Below are positions 1 through 7,584 of a stretch of 64,000 bases of DNA, piece after piece. The position numbers and the translations under genes are program-made. The DNA comes from a bacterium DOLZORAL124_38_8 (GTDB taxonomy: Bacteria > Patescibacteriota > Gracilibacteria > UBA4473): contig PDQG01000005.1 in the NCBI GenBank assembly GCA_002747745.1, positions 92,524-156,523 on the forward strand, given 5' to 3'. How positions within the stretch are numbered: the first letter of the stretch is position 1; the number at the start of each line of letters is the position of its first letter. The notes beneath the pieces are model-generated. The model was given only the letters and a program-made list of their open reading frames with translations, had not been told where the DNA came from and made no database searches.

Positions 1-209
1 ACGATAATGGCTTTATTGATTGAGCGACTGCTCGAAAATCCTTCCGCGAGAGCGGCTTCAATTTGTTCGCGCGCGTTTATGATGCGTTGTTTTTGAATTG
101 TTTGGTTCCAGTTTATCATGCCCACGGTGAACAAAATTCCCATAATAACAATGGTTACCAGAATTTCTATCAGCGTAAAAGCGTTTTGTTTAGGCTCCAG
201 TAAAGGCAT
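1..209 (-). CDS. Prepilin-like protein, 3' end outside window
   Basis: A type IV prepilin-like protein whose C-terminal part lies beyond the left edge. The first codons give a short leader (MPLLEPKQNA) followed by FTLIEILV and a hydrophobic stretch, the classic N-methylation/cleavage signal, here with Ala rather than Gly before the Phe. The start codon at 209 lies 20 nt inside the end of the upstream gspF gene, so the two are translationally coupled. Last gene visible in the first pilus cluster; a minor pilin or pseudopilin is the likely role. Confidence 0.8.
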   Translation of the reverse strand, partial: MPLLEPKQNAFTLIEILVTIVIMGILFTVGMINWNQTIQKQRIINAREQIEAALAEGFSSSRSINKAII

Positions 210-1353
210 CTTGTAGGGCAAAAATAGGTTTTAAAATAGCGAGTCCCATAAATATTACGGCTACCGATACAATCACCAAAATTACTGGCGAAAGCATTTT
301 TGATAGGTTTTTGATGTCGGCATCAAATTGCAGTTGGTATTGGGTACCAGTTTTTTGCAAAATTTCGGTTATGGCTCCAGATTTTTCTCCAATTTCAATG
401 ACTTCTCCAATAATAGGGTCAATTTCTGGTGATTCTTTAAATCCTTCAGACAGTTGGTCTCCGGCCACAATTCGTTGTTCGACACTGTATATTTCTTCGG
501 AAATTACTTTGTTGTCTACAATTTGTCGTAGTACTTGCATGGCTTTAGAAACTGGAATTCCAGCTTCGAGTAAGGTAGCAAAGTTGGTGGCAATTTGAAT
601 GGTAGAAAAATTGCGGACAAATTTACTTACAATTGGGGTGTCGAGTAATATTTTATGCCATTGGATTTTCCCTTCGGGCGAATCTTTCCAGTTTTTGAAA
701 AACAAAGCGGCCGCCACAAGAATGGTTAGCAAAATCCACCACGAACTTTGTACAAATTCTGAAGTCGCAATTAAGGCTCGGGTTTCCCACGGTAGTTCGG
801 CTCCGAGTGAGGCGAACATTTCTTTGAATTTTGGTACCACAAAAATCATCATGGCAAATCCAGACAAAATAATCACGCCAAAGACGGTGATTGGGTACAC
901 CATGGCTGATTTAATTTGCATTGAGAGTTTTAAGTTTTTGTCCATTTGAACGGCCAAGTAAGACAAAACTTCTTCAAGTTTTCCCGTAATTTCTGCCGAG
1001 TAAATCATTTTAATTTCTGATTCGTTGAAAAAATCAGGATATTTTGACATGGCTGACGATAATGGCATTCCACGTTCGTTAATATCGTAATGAATGGTTG
1101 CCAACACCCGTTGGAGCCGTTCTGAACGGGCACGTTCGGATAACATTTTAATGGCTTGGCTTACGCGAATTCCCGAACCCACTAACAATTTCAGTGAGTT
1201 AAAAAACAAACTTTTTTCTTTGGCAGGGAGGGGCGTATTATCGATTAAAAAATCGTTTAGTTTTTCATGCCAAGGAATATCACGGCGGTCAGTTACGCCG
1301 TAAATAACGGTTGAAGCAGTTTTATTGTTCATTTGTTTGCGGTTGAGATTCAA
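190..1353 (-). CDS. gspF: GspF/PilC-type inner membrane platform protein
   Basis: A polytopic inner-membrane protein of the type II secretion/type IV pilus family, which anchors the pilus motor and couples it to pilin assembly. The 387 residues hold two homologous GspF domains (about 45-170 and 245-370), each followed by hydrophobic segments; the pattern VGSGIRVSQAI / LLEAGIPVSKAM is typical. It overlaps the end of the pilO-like gene by 32 nt if the first ATG is used; an internal ATG at 1332 would reduce this to 11 nt. A paralogue of the same length lies at 57926-59089. Confidence 0.9.
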   Translation of the reverse strand: MNLNRKQMNNKTASTVIYGVTDRRDIPWHEKLNDFLIDNTPLPAKEKSLFFNSLKLLVGSGIRVSQAIKMLSERARSERLQRVLATIHYDINERGMPLSSAMSKYPDFFNESEIKMIYSAEITGKLEEVLSYLAVQMDKNLKLSMQIKSAMVYPITVFGVIILSGFAMMIFVVPKFKEMFASLGAELPWETRALIATSEFVQSSWWILLTILVAAALFFKNWKDSPEGKIQWHKILLDTPIVSKFVRNFSTIQIATNFATLLEAGIPVSKAMQVLRQIVDNKVISEEIYSVEQRIVAGDQLSEGFKESPEIDPIIGEVIEIGEKSGAITEILQKTGTQYQLQFDADIKNLSKMLSPVILVIVSVAVIFMGLAILKPIFALQDAFTGA

Positions 1354-1843
1354 AATAGTACGAGTACAAATTTACGCCGAAGGTTGTTTGGTCGTCTTCG
1401 TTTTTTTCGATGGCAAAATTTTCAACGCCCATTAGTAGTGGGTTTGATTCGACACTTTTGAGAAACAACAAAATTTGTGATCGAAACCCTGTAACCGAAA
1501 ACTGTGTTGAAAGTTTTTGGAGTCCATTAGCCTCGGTTGTTTTGCTAAACTGAATTGCGTCGCTCACCGTTACGCCCGCTTTTTGGCTTAATTTTTTAAT
1601 ATCGGTAATGAGTTCGCCTTGATTAAACTCCGTAGGAATGAAATGTTTGATGGAATCTTTAGACGCTTGCAGGGCTTCAAATTCTTTTTTTACGGCTTTG
1701 AATTTAGTCGTCTTTTGTTGTTTGGTTTGTTGTAACGTTTGTATTTCTTTTTGAAGTGTGTCTACGGCTCGTTTTTTAGGTAATCCCACAAACCCAAATA
1801 ATAGTACCGCACTTAAGATGAGAATAATATTTAGATTTTTCAT
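1322..1843 (-). CDS. PilO-like pilus assembly protein
   Basis: A small bitopic membrane protein, 173 residues: an N-terminal transmembrane helix (about 4-20), a coiled-coil stretch rich in Lys, Gln and Thr (about 25-75), then a compact alpha/beta periplasmic domain. This architecture, and the position between a PilN-like and a GspF gene, match PilO, which forms the inner-membrane alignment ring with PilN. Sequence identity to model PilO is low; the call rests on architecture and context. It starts 1 nt downstream of the pilN-like stop codon. Confidence 0.65.
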   Translation of the reverse strand: MKNLNIILILSAVLLFGFVGLPKKRAVDTLQKEIQTLQQTKQQKTTKFKAVKKEFEALQASKDSIKHFIPTEFNQGELITDIKKLSQKAGVTVSDAIQFSKTTEANGLQKLSTQFSVTGFRSQILLFLKSVESNPLLMGVENFAIEKNEDDQTTFGVNLYSYYFESQPQTNEQ

Positions 1844-1844
1844 T

Positions 1845-2336
1845 TTATTTGAGAGTAAAAGTTAGGGTAAACATAAGGTTGTTATTGTCGTCTTTTTGGG
1901 TTTGAAGTGAATGGATGAAAGGCGTTTCAACCTTTGATGATTCTTGAAGCCGTTTGAGGAGCAACTGAATACTTTCGACACTGGCAGCTTTGCCAGAAAC
2001 CTCTACTTGGTATGGTTTGGTGTTGGTACTACTAAATTGTTGGAACGAAAGAGACGGCGTTTCGAAATTAGTAATACTCGACATAATTTTTGACCAAGCG
2101 ATTCGTGATTTTGTTTTGTCGACTAATGCCACCATGTGTTGTGATGTTTGGTTTTGAGAACTTCCGTTTAATTGGTCATCAATGTTTTTGATTGATTTTT
2201 CCAAGAGTTCTTTTTGTGGTTTCAGTTGCGACTGTTGGTACTGGAAATATCCAGTAACACCCGCGGATACAAGTAACAAAACAATGGCAATAATACTGAG
2301 TTTTGATTTTTTTGGGGTTGGTTGGACGGTATTCAT
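1845..2336 (-). CDS. PilN-like pilus assembly protein
   Basis: A 163-residue protein with a basic cytoplasmic start, one transmembrane helix (about 15-33), a coiled coil and a periplasmic alpha/beta domain, as in PilN/PilO/GspL-M type proteins. It lies between a prepilin and the PilO-like gene in a tight minus-strand operon, so a role in the alignment ring of a pilus or pseudopilus is inferred. PilN and PilO are hard to tell apart by eye; the order here (before PilO) follows the usual pilMNO order, but no pilM is seen. Confidence 0.6.
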   Translation of the reverse strand: MNTVQPTPKKSKLSIIAIVLLLVSAGVTGYFQYQQSQLKPQKELLEKSIKNIDDQLNGSSQNQTSQHMVALVDKTKSRIAWSKIMSSITNFETPSLSFQQFSSTNTKPYQVEVSGKAASVESIQLLLKRLQESSKVETPFIHSLQTQKDDNNNLMFTLTFTLK

Positions 2337-2352
2337 GATAAAAAATTAAGAT

Positions 2353-3357
2353 TTAAGAGTTTGTTTCGCGGCTATTTCCATACACTCGAGAACTAACCGT
2401 GGTTTGAAGATGTAGGTGTGGAGCGTTATCAACTTCGAAAGAATATTTTTCAGGGTTTTTAATAGCGGTTGATAATTGAATGGTCACTTTCGGGTGTTGT
2501 TGGGCTGAATCATCTCGGAAAGCTAAGTAAGGATCTTTCTTTGGGGTGATTTTAAAATTTAAGGATTGTATGTTTACGGAATCTAATGAGATGGCTTGCC
2601 AATCGTGTGCCATAACCAAGCACTTTGATTTGGTATCAATGTCTAAATCTAAAATTGGATAATTTATTCCATTATTACTTATCTTACATTGATTATTCTT
2701 CCATTGTGGGGAGGTGCTCCAAATATCGGCTTCGCCGTCGTGGTTGGTGTCGGCCCCAATTTCGACTTTGGCTTGAATGTGGGCACAGTTTTCGTTGTCT
2801 GGTTCGCAAGTGTCGCTTGATTTAGTTCGTTTAAAAGCAAATCTTCTGGTGCGGGTATTATTGATTAAATACAATTCTTCGAGTGAATTTTTATGAAAGG
2901 CTACGGTGCAAGGGTCTGAGGTTCCGTCATTTTTTACGCCTCCAAGTTGTCGGTCTGGCACGTTGTCATCGTTCGTGTCCCAATAAAAAACTTCTGGGTA
3001 ATTAAGTTTTGCTCGGTTAGTAGAGTTATTTTCACAAGCATTGTTTTCAGTATAAGTTGAACTACAAGGATTTGCATTTATTAATTTAGGCAATTGCAAT
3101 CGATCAAATTTGGGGCATTGAGTATTACTTGGTCCAACTTCAATAAAATATCGATCATAATCGACCACATTGTTTTGAGTGACGGAGATAAGTTTGTCTA
3201 ATAAAAACCGTGATTCGCGTTGGAATTCTTTGGCAATACGGAGTCGTTTTTCTCCTAATTGAATAGACTGACTAAATTGGAATATAAACCCAACAAAGAT
3301 GGTTAAAAGCGTCATGGCGGTTAACACTTCTACGAGGGTAAATCCTTTTTGTTTCAT
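2353..3357 (-). CDS. Large prepilin-like protein (PulJ/PilW type)
   Basis: A 334-residue prepilin. The leader MKQKG is followed by FTLVEVLTAM and a hydrophobic helix, with Glu at position +5, as required for prepilin peptidase processing. The mature domain is long and contains many Cys (at least ten) and Asp-rich stretches such as DTNDDNVPD and DTNHDGEAD that resemble calcium-binding loops. This suggests a disulfide- and Ca-stabilised minor pilin, possibly at the fibre tip. First gene of the cluster; a leaderless-type promoter (TATCAT 8 nt before ATG) lies immediately upstream. Confidence 0.8.
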   Translation of the reverse strand: MKQKGFTLVEVLTAMTLLTIFVGFIFQFSQSIQLGEKRLRIAKEFQRESRFLLDKLISVTQNNVVDYDRYFIEVGPSNTQCPKFDRLQLPKLINANPCSSTYTENNACENNSTNRAKLNYPEVFYWDTNDDNVPDRQLGGVKNDGTSDPCTVAFHKNSLEELYLINNTRTRRFAFKRTKSSDTCEPDNENCAHIQAKVEIGADTNHDGEADIWSTSPQWKNNQCKISNNGINYPILDLDIDTKSKCLVMAHDWQAISLDSVNIQSLNFKITPKKDPYLAFRDDSAQQHPKVTIQLSTAIKNPEKYSFEVDNAPHLHLQTTVSSRVYGNSRETNS

Positions 3358-3365
3358 CGTTTATT

Positions 3366-3394
3366 ATGATACGAAAGTTTCGAGAAAAACACAA
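3366..3394 (-). promoter_or_regulatory. Leaderless-type promoter of first pilus operon
   Basis: On the minus strand TTGTGT, 17 nt spacer, TATCAT, then 8 nt to the ATG of the prepilin gene. The transcript would start at or next to the start codon. Confidence 0.5.
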
Positions 3395-3425
3395 AAAAAA
3401 CATCTTCAATCAAGAAGATGTTTTT
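3394..3425 (-). terminator. Terminator after VirB2-like gene
   Basis: Hairpin of seven pairs (CATCTTC/GAAGATG, loop AATCAA) flanked by A/T runs on both sides. On the minus strand it ends the transcript of the gene at 3454-3846; it could act in both directions. Confidence 0.7.
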
Positions 3426-3453
3426 AAGAAAAAGTTTTTTATGTTTAATGCAC

Positions 3454-3846
3454 TTAAATGGTGCTACCTGTCGCAGTTCCAAATCCAGCAATTACGGTAT
3501 TTACAATCGCGTAAGCGGCCATGATAACCAAGATACCTACGGCTGCATAAATAATAGTGTTTTTTGCTTTTTCTGTGTCTTCACCCGCTGAAGTCATATA
3601 TTGGAATCCTCCCCAAATGATGATGATTACGGCTACGATTCCCAAGAAAGTAAGTCCTTTTGATACGTATCGTAAAATAATTTGTCGCAAACTTCCTTCA
3701 GTATCACCAGTACCAGTACCAGCTACGTTATCACCAGGGGTGATTAATTGGGCTTCTGCTACTGGAGCAACAAAGTCCGGAGCAACAATAGACATGACTC
3801 CAAGAGCCAAGAACAGACCAAGAACAGGGGCTAAAAACTTTTTCAT
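3454..3846 (-). CDS. TrbC/VirB2-like secreted membrane protein (T4SS pilin family)
   Basis: A 130-residue protein with a signal peptide (cleavage probably after AEA, before QLITPGDN) and two hydrophobic helices separated by a short charged loop (TSAGEDTEKAKN). This matches the small TrbC/VirB2-like 'T4SS pilin' proteins common in CPR genomes. The ATG at 3846 is chosen because the signal peptide starts there; the frame is open to 3903 but adds 19 unlikely residues. Function in CPR is unproven; a fibre or pore subunit is the usual guess. The downstream neighbour shares its post-signal motif. Confidence 0.7.
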   Translation of the reverse strand: MKKFLAPVLGLFLALGVMSIVAPDFVAPVAEAQLITPGDNVAGTGTGDTEGSLRQIILRYVSKGLTFLGIVAVIIIIWGGFQYMTSAGEDTEKAKNTIIYAAVGILVIMAAYAIVNTVIAGFGTATGSTI

Positions 3847-3947
3847 TTTTTTATGTGTTAAACAAATATTAAGTTTTAAATGAATTCCAGTAAATTTTAA
3901 CATAGATTTAATTAAAAATCAACTAAAATATAGAATTCGACTAAATT

Positions 3948-4343
3948 TTAGTTCTTCCTGTTTGTTTTGGCAAATCTTTTTTTTGCTTGTTTAATGAGCT
4001 TTATAGAAAGAAAGATTAGTAGAAATAAAATACTTATAGTGATTACGATGAAAGGGAGTCCTTGTAATATTTTTTGAGTCCAAAGTTTTAATTTTAATTC
4101 TTTTAATTCGTCTTTATTTAATTCATTTAAATGATCATCTAAATCATTATTGTTGTTTTTATTAGAAATGGAGAGTTGCGTGTTAGTATTTGTTTTAAGT
4201 GTGTTTTCTTTGTCGTTTAAGCTGTTTCCAAAATTTCCTGGGGCAATAAATTGGGCTTTAATTGTTGGTGTTGTTGAGACGAGTACGGCTCCGAATAAAA
4301 ATAAGCAAATGATTGCGGATGAAATTTTTTTCATTTTTAACAT
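3948..4343 (-). CDS. Secreted single-pass membrane protein, unknown
   Basis: 131 residues: signal peptide with predicted cleavage after IKA, then QFIAPGNFGN, an Asn/Asp/Lys-rich low-complexity stretch, and a C-terminal transmembrane helix (about 97-118) with a basic tail. The start of the mature protein (QFIAPGN) resembles the neighbouring VirB2-like protein (QLITPGDN), suggesting relatedness or a shared processing signal. An alternative ATG is at 4334. Function unknown. Confidence 0.6.
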   Translation of the reverse strand: MLKMKKISSAIICLFLFGAVLVSTTPTIKAQFIAPGNFGNSLNDKENTLKTNTNTQLSISNKNNNNDLDDHLNELNKDELKELKLKLWTQKILQGLPFIVITISILFLLIFLSIKLIKQAKKRFAKTNRKN

Positions 4344-4470
4344 TATTATTTTATAAACAATTTTTTTAGTATGGCTTCATTATAAATATGAACTCATTTT
4401 ATAGCAAAGAAATATTATGAATCTCAGATGTTTTTTTATAATTTTTGGAAAATTTTTTTTGAAAATTATG

Positions 4471-4476
4471 TATAAT
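4471..4476 (+). promoter_or_regulatory. -10 box of recG, leaderless arrangement
   Basis: A perfect TATAAT ends 7 nt before the ATG of recG, so transcription should begin at the start codon. No clear -35 at the usual distance. Confidence 0.55.
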
Positions 4477-4483
4477 TTGCTTG

Positions 4484-6562
4484 ATGACCTTAGAATTTCC
4501 GTTAAAAAAGTTACTCAATACTACGCCGAAACACTTGGCAAAACTAGAAGCTTTGCATGTTGTTACGGGGCGTGATTTGGTAGAATATTTTCCGCGGGCA
4601 GTTGAATCGACAGATGTTCGGTCGAGTTTTGGGGCGATTGAAATGGATAAGAAAAACACGGTGGGCGGATTGTTGTGTGATTTTCGGTTAGAAAAAACGG
4701 CTCGTGGACGAAAAATTGGAAAAGCGGCTCTGGTACTTGATGACGGCGTGGTGATGGAAAGTGTCTGGTTTTCGGTGCCGTATGTGTTGCGAAACTTGCG
4801 TGATGAATCGCGGGTGTTTTTAGTGGGAAAAGTAAGTCGAAATTATGGGAAAATTCAAATTTCAAATCCAGAAGTTCATCTTGATAAAACCGTGCATGTG
4901 GGCGGTGTGCGGGCGATTTATTCTGAATCGTTACCGATTACCAGCAAATGGTTACGAGAGAAAATGCATGGTTTGTTGCCGCTCATTCAAGCTCACGAAT
5001 ATCCAGAATTTTTACCGGCGAGTATTTTGGAAGCCGAGTCATTTTTACCCCGCCACGAAGCCCTGAAATTAATTCATGCCCCGACTTCGGTTGAAGCTTG
5101 GAATGCGGCACGACGGCGGTTGGCTTTTGAAGAATTATTTGAAATTCAGTTACGAGTGTTACAAGAAAAATTTTTGCGACAAGCGGAAGCCGAAAATCCA
5201 TTTAAAGTGGTGTTTGATGCTGAGTTGGTAAAACAAGATTTAGCGACGTTACCATTTGCGTTAACGCTGGCACAAAAACGCGTTTTATTTCAAATTTTAC
5301 AGGATTTTCAGCAACCTGTGGCGGCGCATCGGTTGGTGCAGGGAGATGTTGGGAGCGGAAAAACAGTAGTGGCTTTTTTGGCGGCCGCACAAATGGTACG
5401 AGCGGGGTTTCAAGTGGCGATTTTGGCTCCCACGGAAATTTTGGCACAACAGCATTTTGAAAAAGCTAAGCAATTCTTTGCACATATCGATGTTGGTCGA
5501 ACCGAAACACCGAATTTGTTGGGAGAATCCAATTCGGGCGTCGTGGTAGAGTTGTTGACGGGATCTGTGACGGCCAAGCAGAAAAAAGATATCAAGCAAC
5601 GATTAGTTCAAAAAAAAGTGGACGTACTTATTGGGACGCACGCTCTTTTGACTGAAGACACAGTATTCCATTCATTGGGGTTAGCCGTGGTTGATGAACA
5701 ACATCGGTTTGGGGTTGCACAACGAGCGATTTTAGCCGAAAATAAATCACACGTTGTGTCTATGACGGCTACGCCGATTCCTCGGACATTAGCGCTGACT
5801 ATTTATGGCAATCAAGAATTAAGTGTTATTAACGAATTACCGGCCGGACGAAAACCCATTATTACTCGTGTGGTGGCGGATGATGCCACTGAACGAAAAA
5901 TGAATTTATTTATTGATGATCAGTGTGAAAAAGGTCGGCAAGTGTTTTGGGTGTGTCCGTTGGTAGAAGAATCGGAAAAAATTGAAGCGAAAAGTGTTTT
6001 GGCTGAATTTGAGCGGGTACGACAAATTTTTGCGAAGCGACGGGTTGAGTATTTACACGGAAAAATGCGCCCAGCTGAGAAAAAACAAATTATGGAACGT
6101 TTTCAGCGGAAAGAATTTGATATTTTGGTGTCGACGTCGGTTATTGAAGTGGGGGTGGATATTCCTGATTCGACGGTGATGGTTATTGAAAATTCTGAAC
6201 GGTTCGGGTTGTCGCAATTGCATCAGTTTCGTGGGCGAATTGGGCGGAATGATTTACAATCGTATTGTTTTTTAAAGGTCGGAAAGCGAGAAGATAAACA
6301 AAAAATTCGATTAAAAGCGATGGAACGGTTTACGAGTGGGCAAAAATTATCAGAAATTGATTTAGAACTACGAGGAATGGGAGAGATATATGGCGTGAAA
6401 CAAAGTGGGTTGCCGGAATTTAAAGTGGCAGATATTTCAAACTTGCCATTGTTGGAATCAGCAAAGCACTGGGCCGAGCAAATTTTGGAAGCGGATCCGC
6501 ACCTAGAAAAACACCCATTGTTGGCTCAACGATTACAAAAACAGGTGGTGTATTTTCAATAA
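4484..6562 (+). CDS. recG: ATP-dependent DNA helicase RecG
   Basis: RecG remodels stalled replication forks and Holliday junctions. About 692 residues, full length. After an N-terminal wedge (OB-fold) region comes the SF2 helicase core: Walker A GDVGSGKT (about 287), a VVDEQHRFG motif II of RecG/Mfd/PriA type (about 402), SMTATPIPRT motif III, and the C-terminal half with STSVIEVGVDIP and the QLHQFRGRIGR motif VI. The ATG at 4484 is preferred over the TTG three bases upstream because TATAAT lies 7 nt before it. Monocistronic, followed by a tRNA gene. Confidence 0.96.
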   Translation: MTLEFPLKKLLNTTPKHLAKLEALHVVTGRDLVEYFPRAVESTDVRSSFGAIEMDKKNTVGGLLCDFRLEKTARGRKIGKAALVLDDGVVMESVWFSVPYVLRNLRDESRVFLVGKVSRNYGKIQISNPEVHLDKTVHVGGVRAIYSESLPITSKWLREKMHGLLPLIQAHEYPEFLPASILEAESFLPRHEALKLIHAPTSVEAWNAARRRLAFEELFEIQLRVLQEKFLRQAEAENPFKVVFDAELVKQDLATLPFALTLAQKRVLFQILQDFQQPVAAHRLVQGDVGSGKTVVAFLAAAQMVRAGFQVAILAPTEILAQQHFEKAKQFFAHIDVGRTETPNLLGESNSGVVVELLTGSVTAKQKKDIKQRLVQKKVDVLIGTHALLTEDTVFHSLGLAVVDEQHRFGVAQRAILAENKSHVVSMTATPIPRTLALTIYGNQELSVINELPAGRKPIITRVVADDATERKMNLFIDDQCEKGRQVFWVCPLVEESEKIEAKSVLAEFERVRQIFAKRRVEYLHGKMRPAEKKQIMERFQRKEFDILVSTSVIEVGVDIPDSTVMVIENSERFGLSQLHQFRGRIGRNDLQSYCFLKVGKREDKQKIRLKAMERFTSGQKLSEIDLELRGMGEIYGVKQSGLPEFKVADISNLPLLESAKHWAEQILEADPHLEKHPLLAQRLQKQVVYFQ

Positions 6563-6641
6563 AAAAAATGATTTTAAAATTTTTTTAAAAAAACTTGCGT
6601 CTCTTATTTTTTTTAGTAAATTTCTTGGGCTTTGTGGTTTT

Positions 6642-6717
6642 GCCGTCTTAGCTCAGCTGGTAGAGCAACGGATTTGTAACCCGTAGGTCACCGGTTCGAT
6701 CCCGGTAGACGGCTCCA
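6642..6717 (+). tRNA. tRNA-Thr (anticodon TGT)
   Basis: A 76-nt cloverleaf: acceptor GCCGTCT/AGACGGC, D-arm TAGCTCAGCTGGTAGAGCA, anticodon loop TTTGTAA (TGT, reads ACA), T-arm ending GGTTCGATCCC, encoded CCA. The base pair closing the anticodon loop is an A.C mismatch (ACGGA/CCCGT) where relatives have A-U. Confidence 0.95.
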
Positions 6718-6735
6718 GGAAAATACAAAGTGAAG

Positions 6736-6762
6736 CACCTCCTGAAAGGGAGGTGTTTTTTT
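6736..6762 (+). terminator. Terminator after tRNA-Thr
   Basis: Hairpin CACCTCC-TGAAAG-GGAGGTG followed by seven T, 18 nt after the tRNA. Confidence 0.85.
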
Positions 6763-6801
6763 GTGCTTTGAAAAATTTTGGAAATGTTTACGCTTTGTGT
6801 G

Positions 6802-7584
6802 ATGTTAAGAGAGGGGTTTTATTTTCTATATAAATTGGCACAATCAAGTGTATTTGGCGGATTTATTTTGTGTTTATTGTTGGCGTTTTGGTTGTTAGGA
6901 ATCCAGTCGGGGCTTCGCGCCGATTTATTGTTTGGGTGTGTGTTGGTGGTGCAAATTTTATTAGTTGTGTTTCAATTTGAGTCCAAAAAAGAGGCGAAAG
7001 TGATTGGTTTGTTTCATTTGGTAGGAACGGCCATGGAGGTGTTTAAAACTTCGGCGGCGATTGGGTCGTGGTCTTATGCGCACATTGGTTTTTTTGCTAT
7101 TGGGAATGTGCCGTTGTTTACTGGATTTATGTATGCTTCGGTAGGAAGTTTTATTGCTCGGTGTTGGCGTATTTTACAATTTAAATTTGAGAATTATCCA
7201 CCCTTTTGGCAGACGGTTGTTTTGTCAGTTCTGATTTATGCGAATTTTTTTACGCATCATTATTTGCCCGACATTCGGAGTGTCTTATTTTTGCTTGCGG
7301 GAGTGGTGTATGGACGCACGTTTATACATTTTAAAGTGTATCAAAAACAATGGCGAATCCCGTTACTACTGGCGTGTGGGTTGGCGGCAGCGGTTATTTT
7401 TTTTGCAGAAAATGTAGGAACTTTTTCACGGTATTGGGTGTATCCAAATCAAGTAGATGGTTGGCACATGGTACCGTTGGGTAAATTTGGATCGTGGTTT
7501 TTGTTACTGATTTTGAGTTTTGTGTTAGTAACGTTGGTTCACCGTGATAAATTGTATCTACGAACCGATTGTGAGAAGTCTTAA
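6802..7584 (+). CDS. DUF817 family integral membrane protein
   Basis: About 260 residues with roughly eight hydrophobic segments and the conserved DUF817 core AMEVFKTSAAIGSWSY...NVPLFTGFMYASVGSF. The family (for example B. subtilis YoaT) has no established function. The frame is open from 6778 (TTG); the ATG at 6802 starts closest to the conserved region, and TGTTTA stands about 8-11 nt before it. The stop codon overlaps that of the convergent murA gene by 4 nt. Confidence 0.8.
   Translation: MLREGFYFLYKLAQSSVFGGFILCLLLAFWLLGIQSGLRADLLFGCVLVVQILLVVFQFESKKEAKVIGLFHLVGTAMEVFKTSAAIGSWSYAHIGFFAIGNVPLFTGFMYASVGSFIARCWRILQFKFENYPPFWQTVVLSVLIYANFFTHHYLPDIRSVLFLLAGVVYGRTFIHFKVYQKQWRIPLLLACGLAAAVIFFAENVGTFSRYWVYPNQVDGWHMVPLGKFGSWFLLLILSFVLVTLVHRDKLYLRTDCEKS

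Noticed and set aside
190-1353. Plus-strand ORFs opposite gspF and many other antisense ORFs
   Set aside because: They are antisense shadows with no start signals or family similarity.
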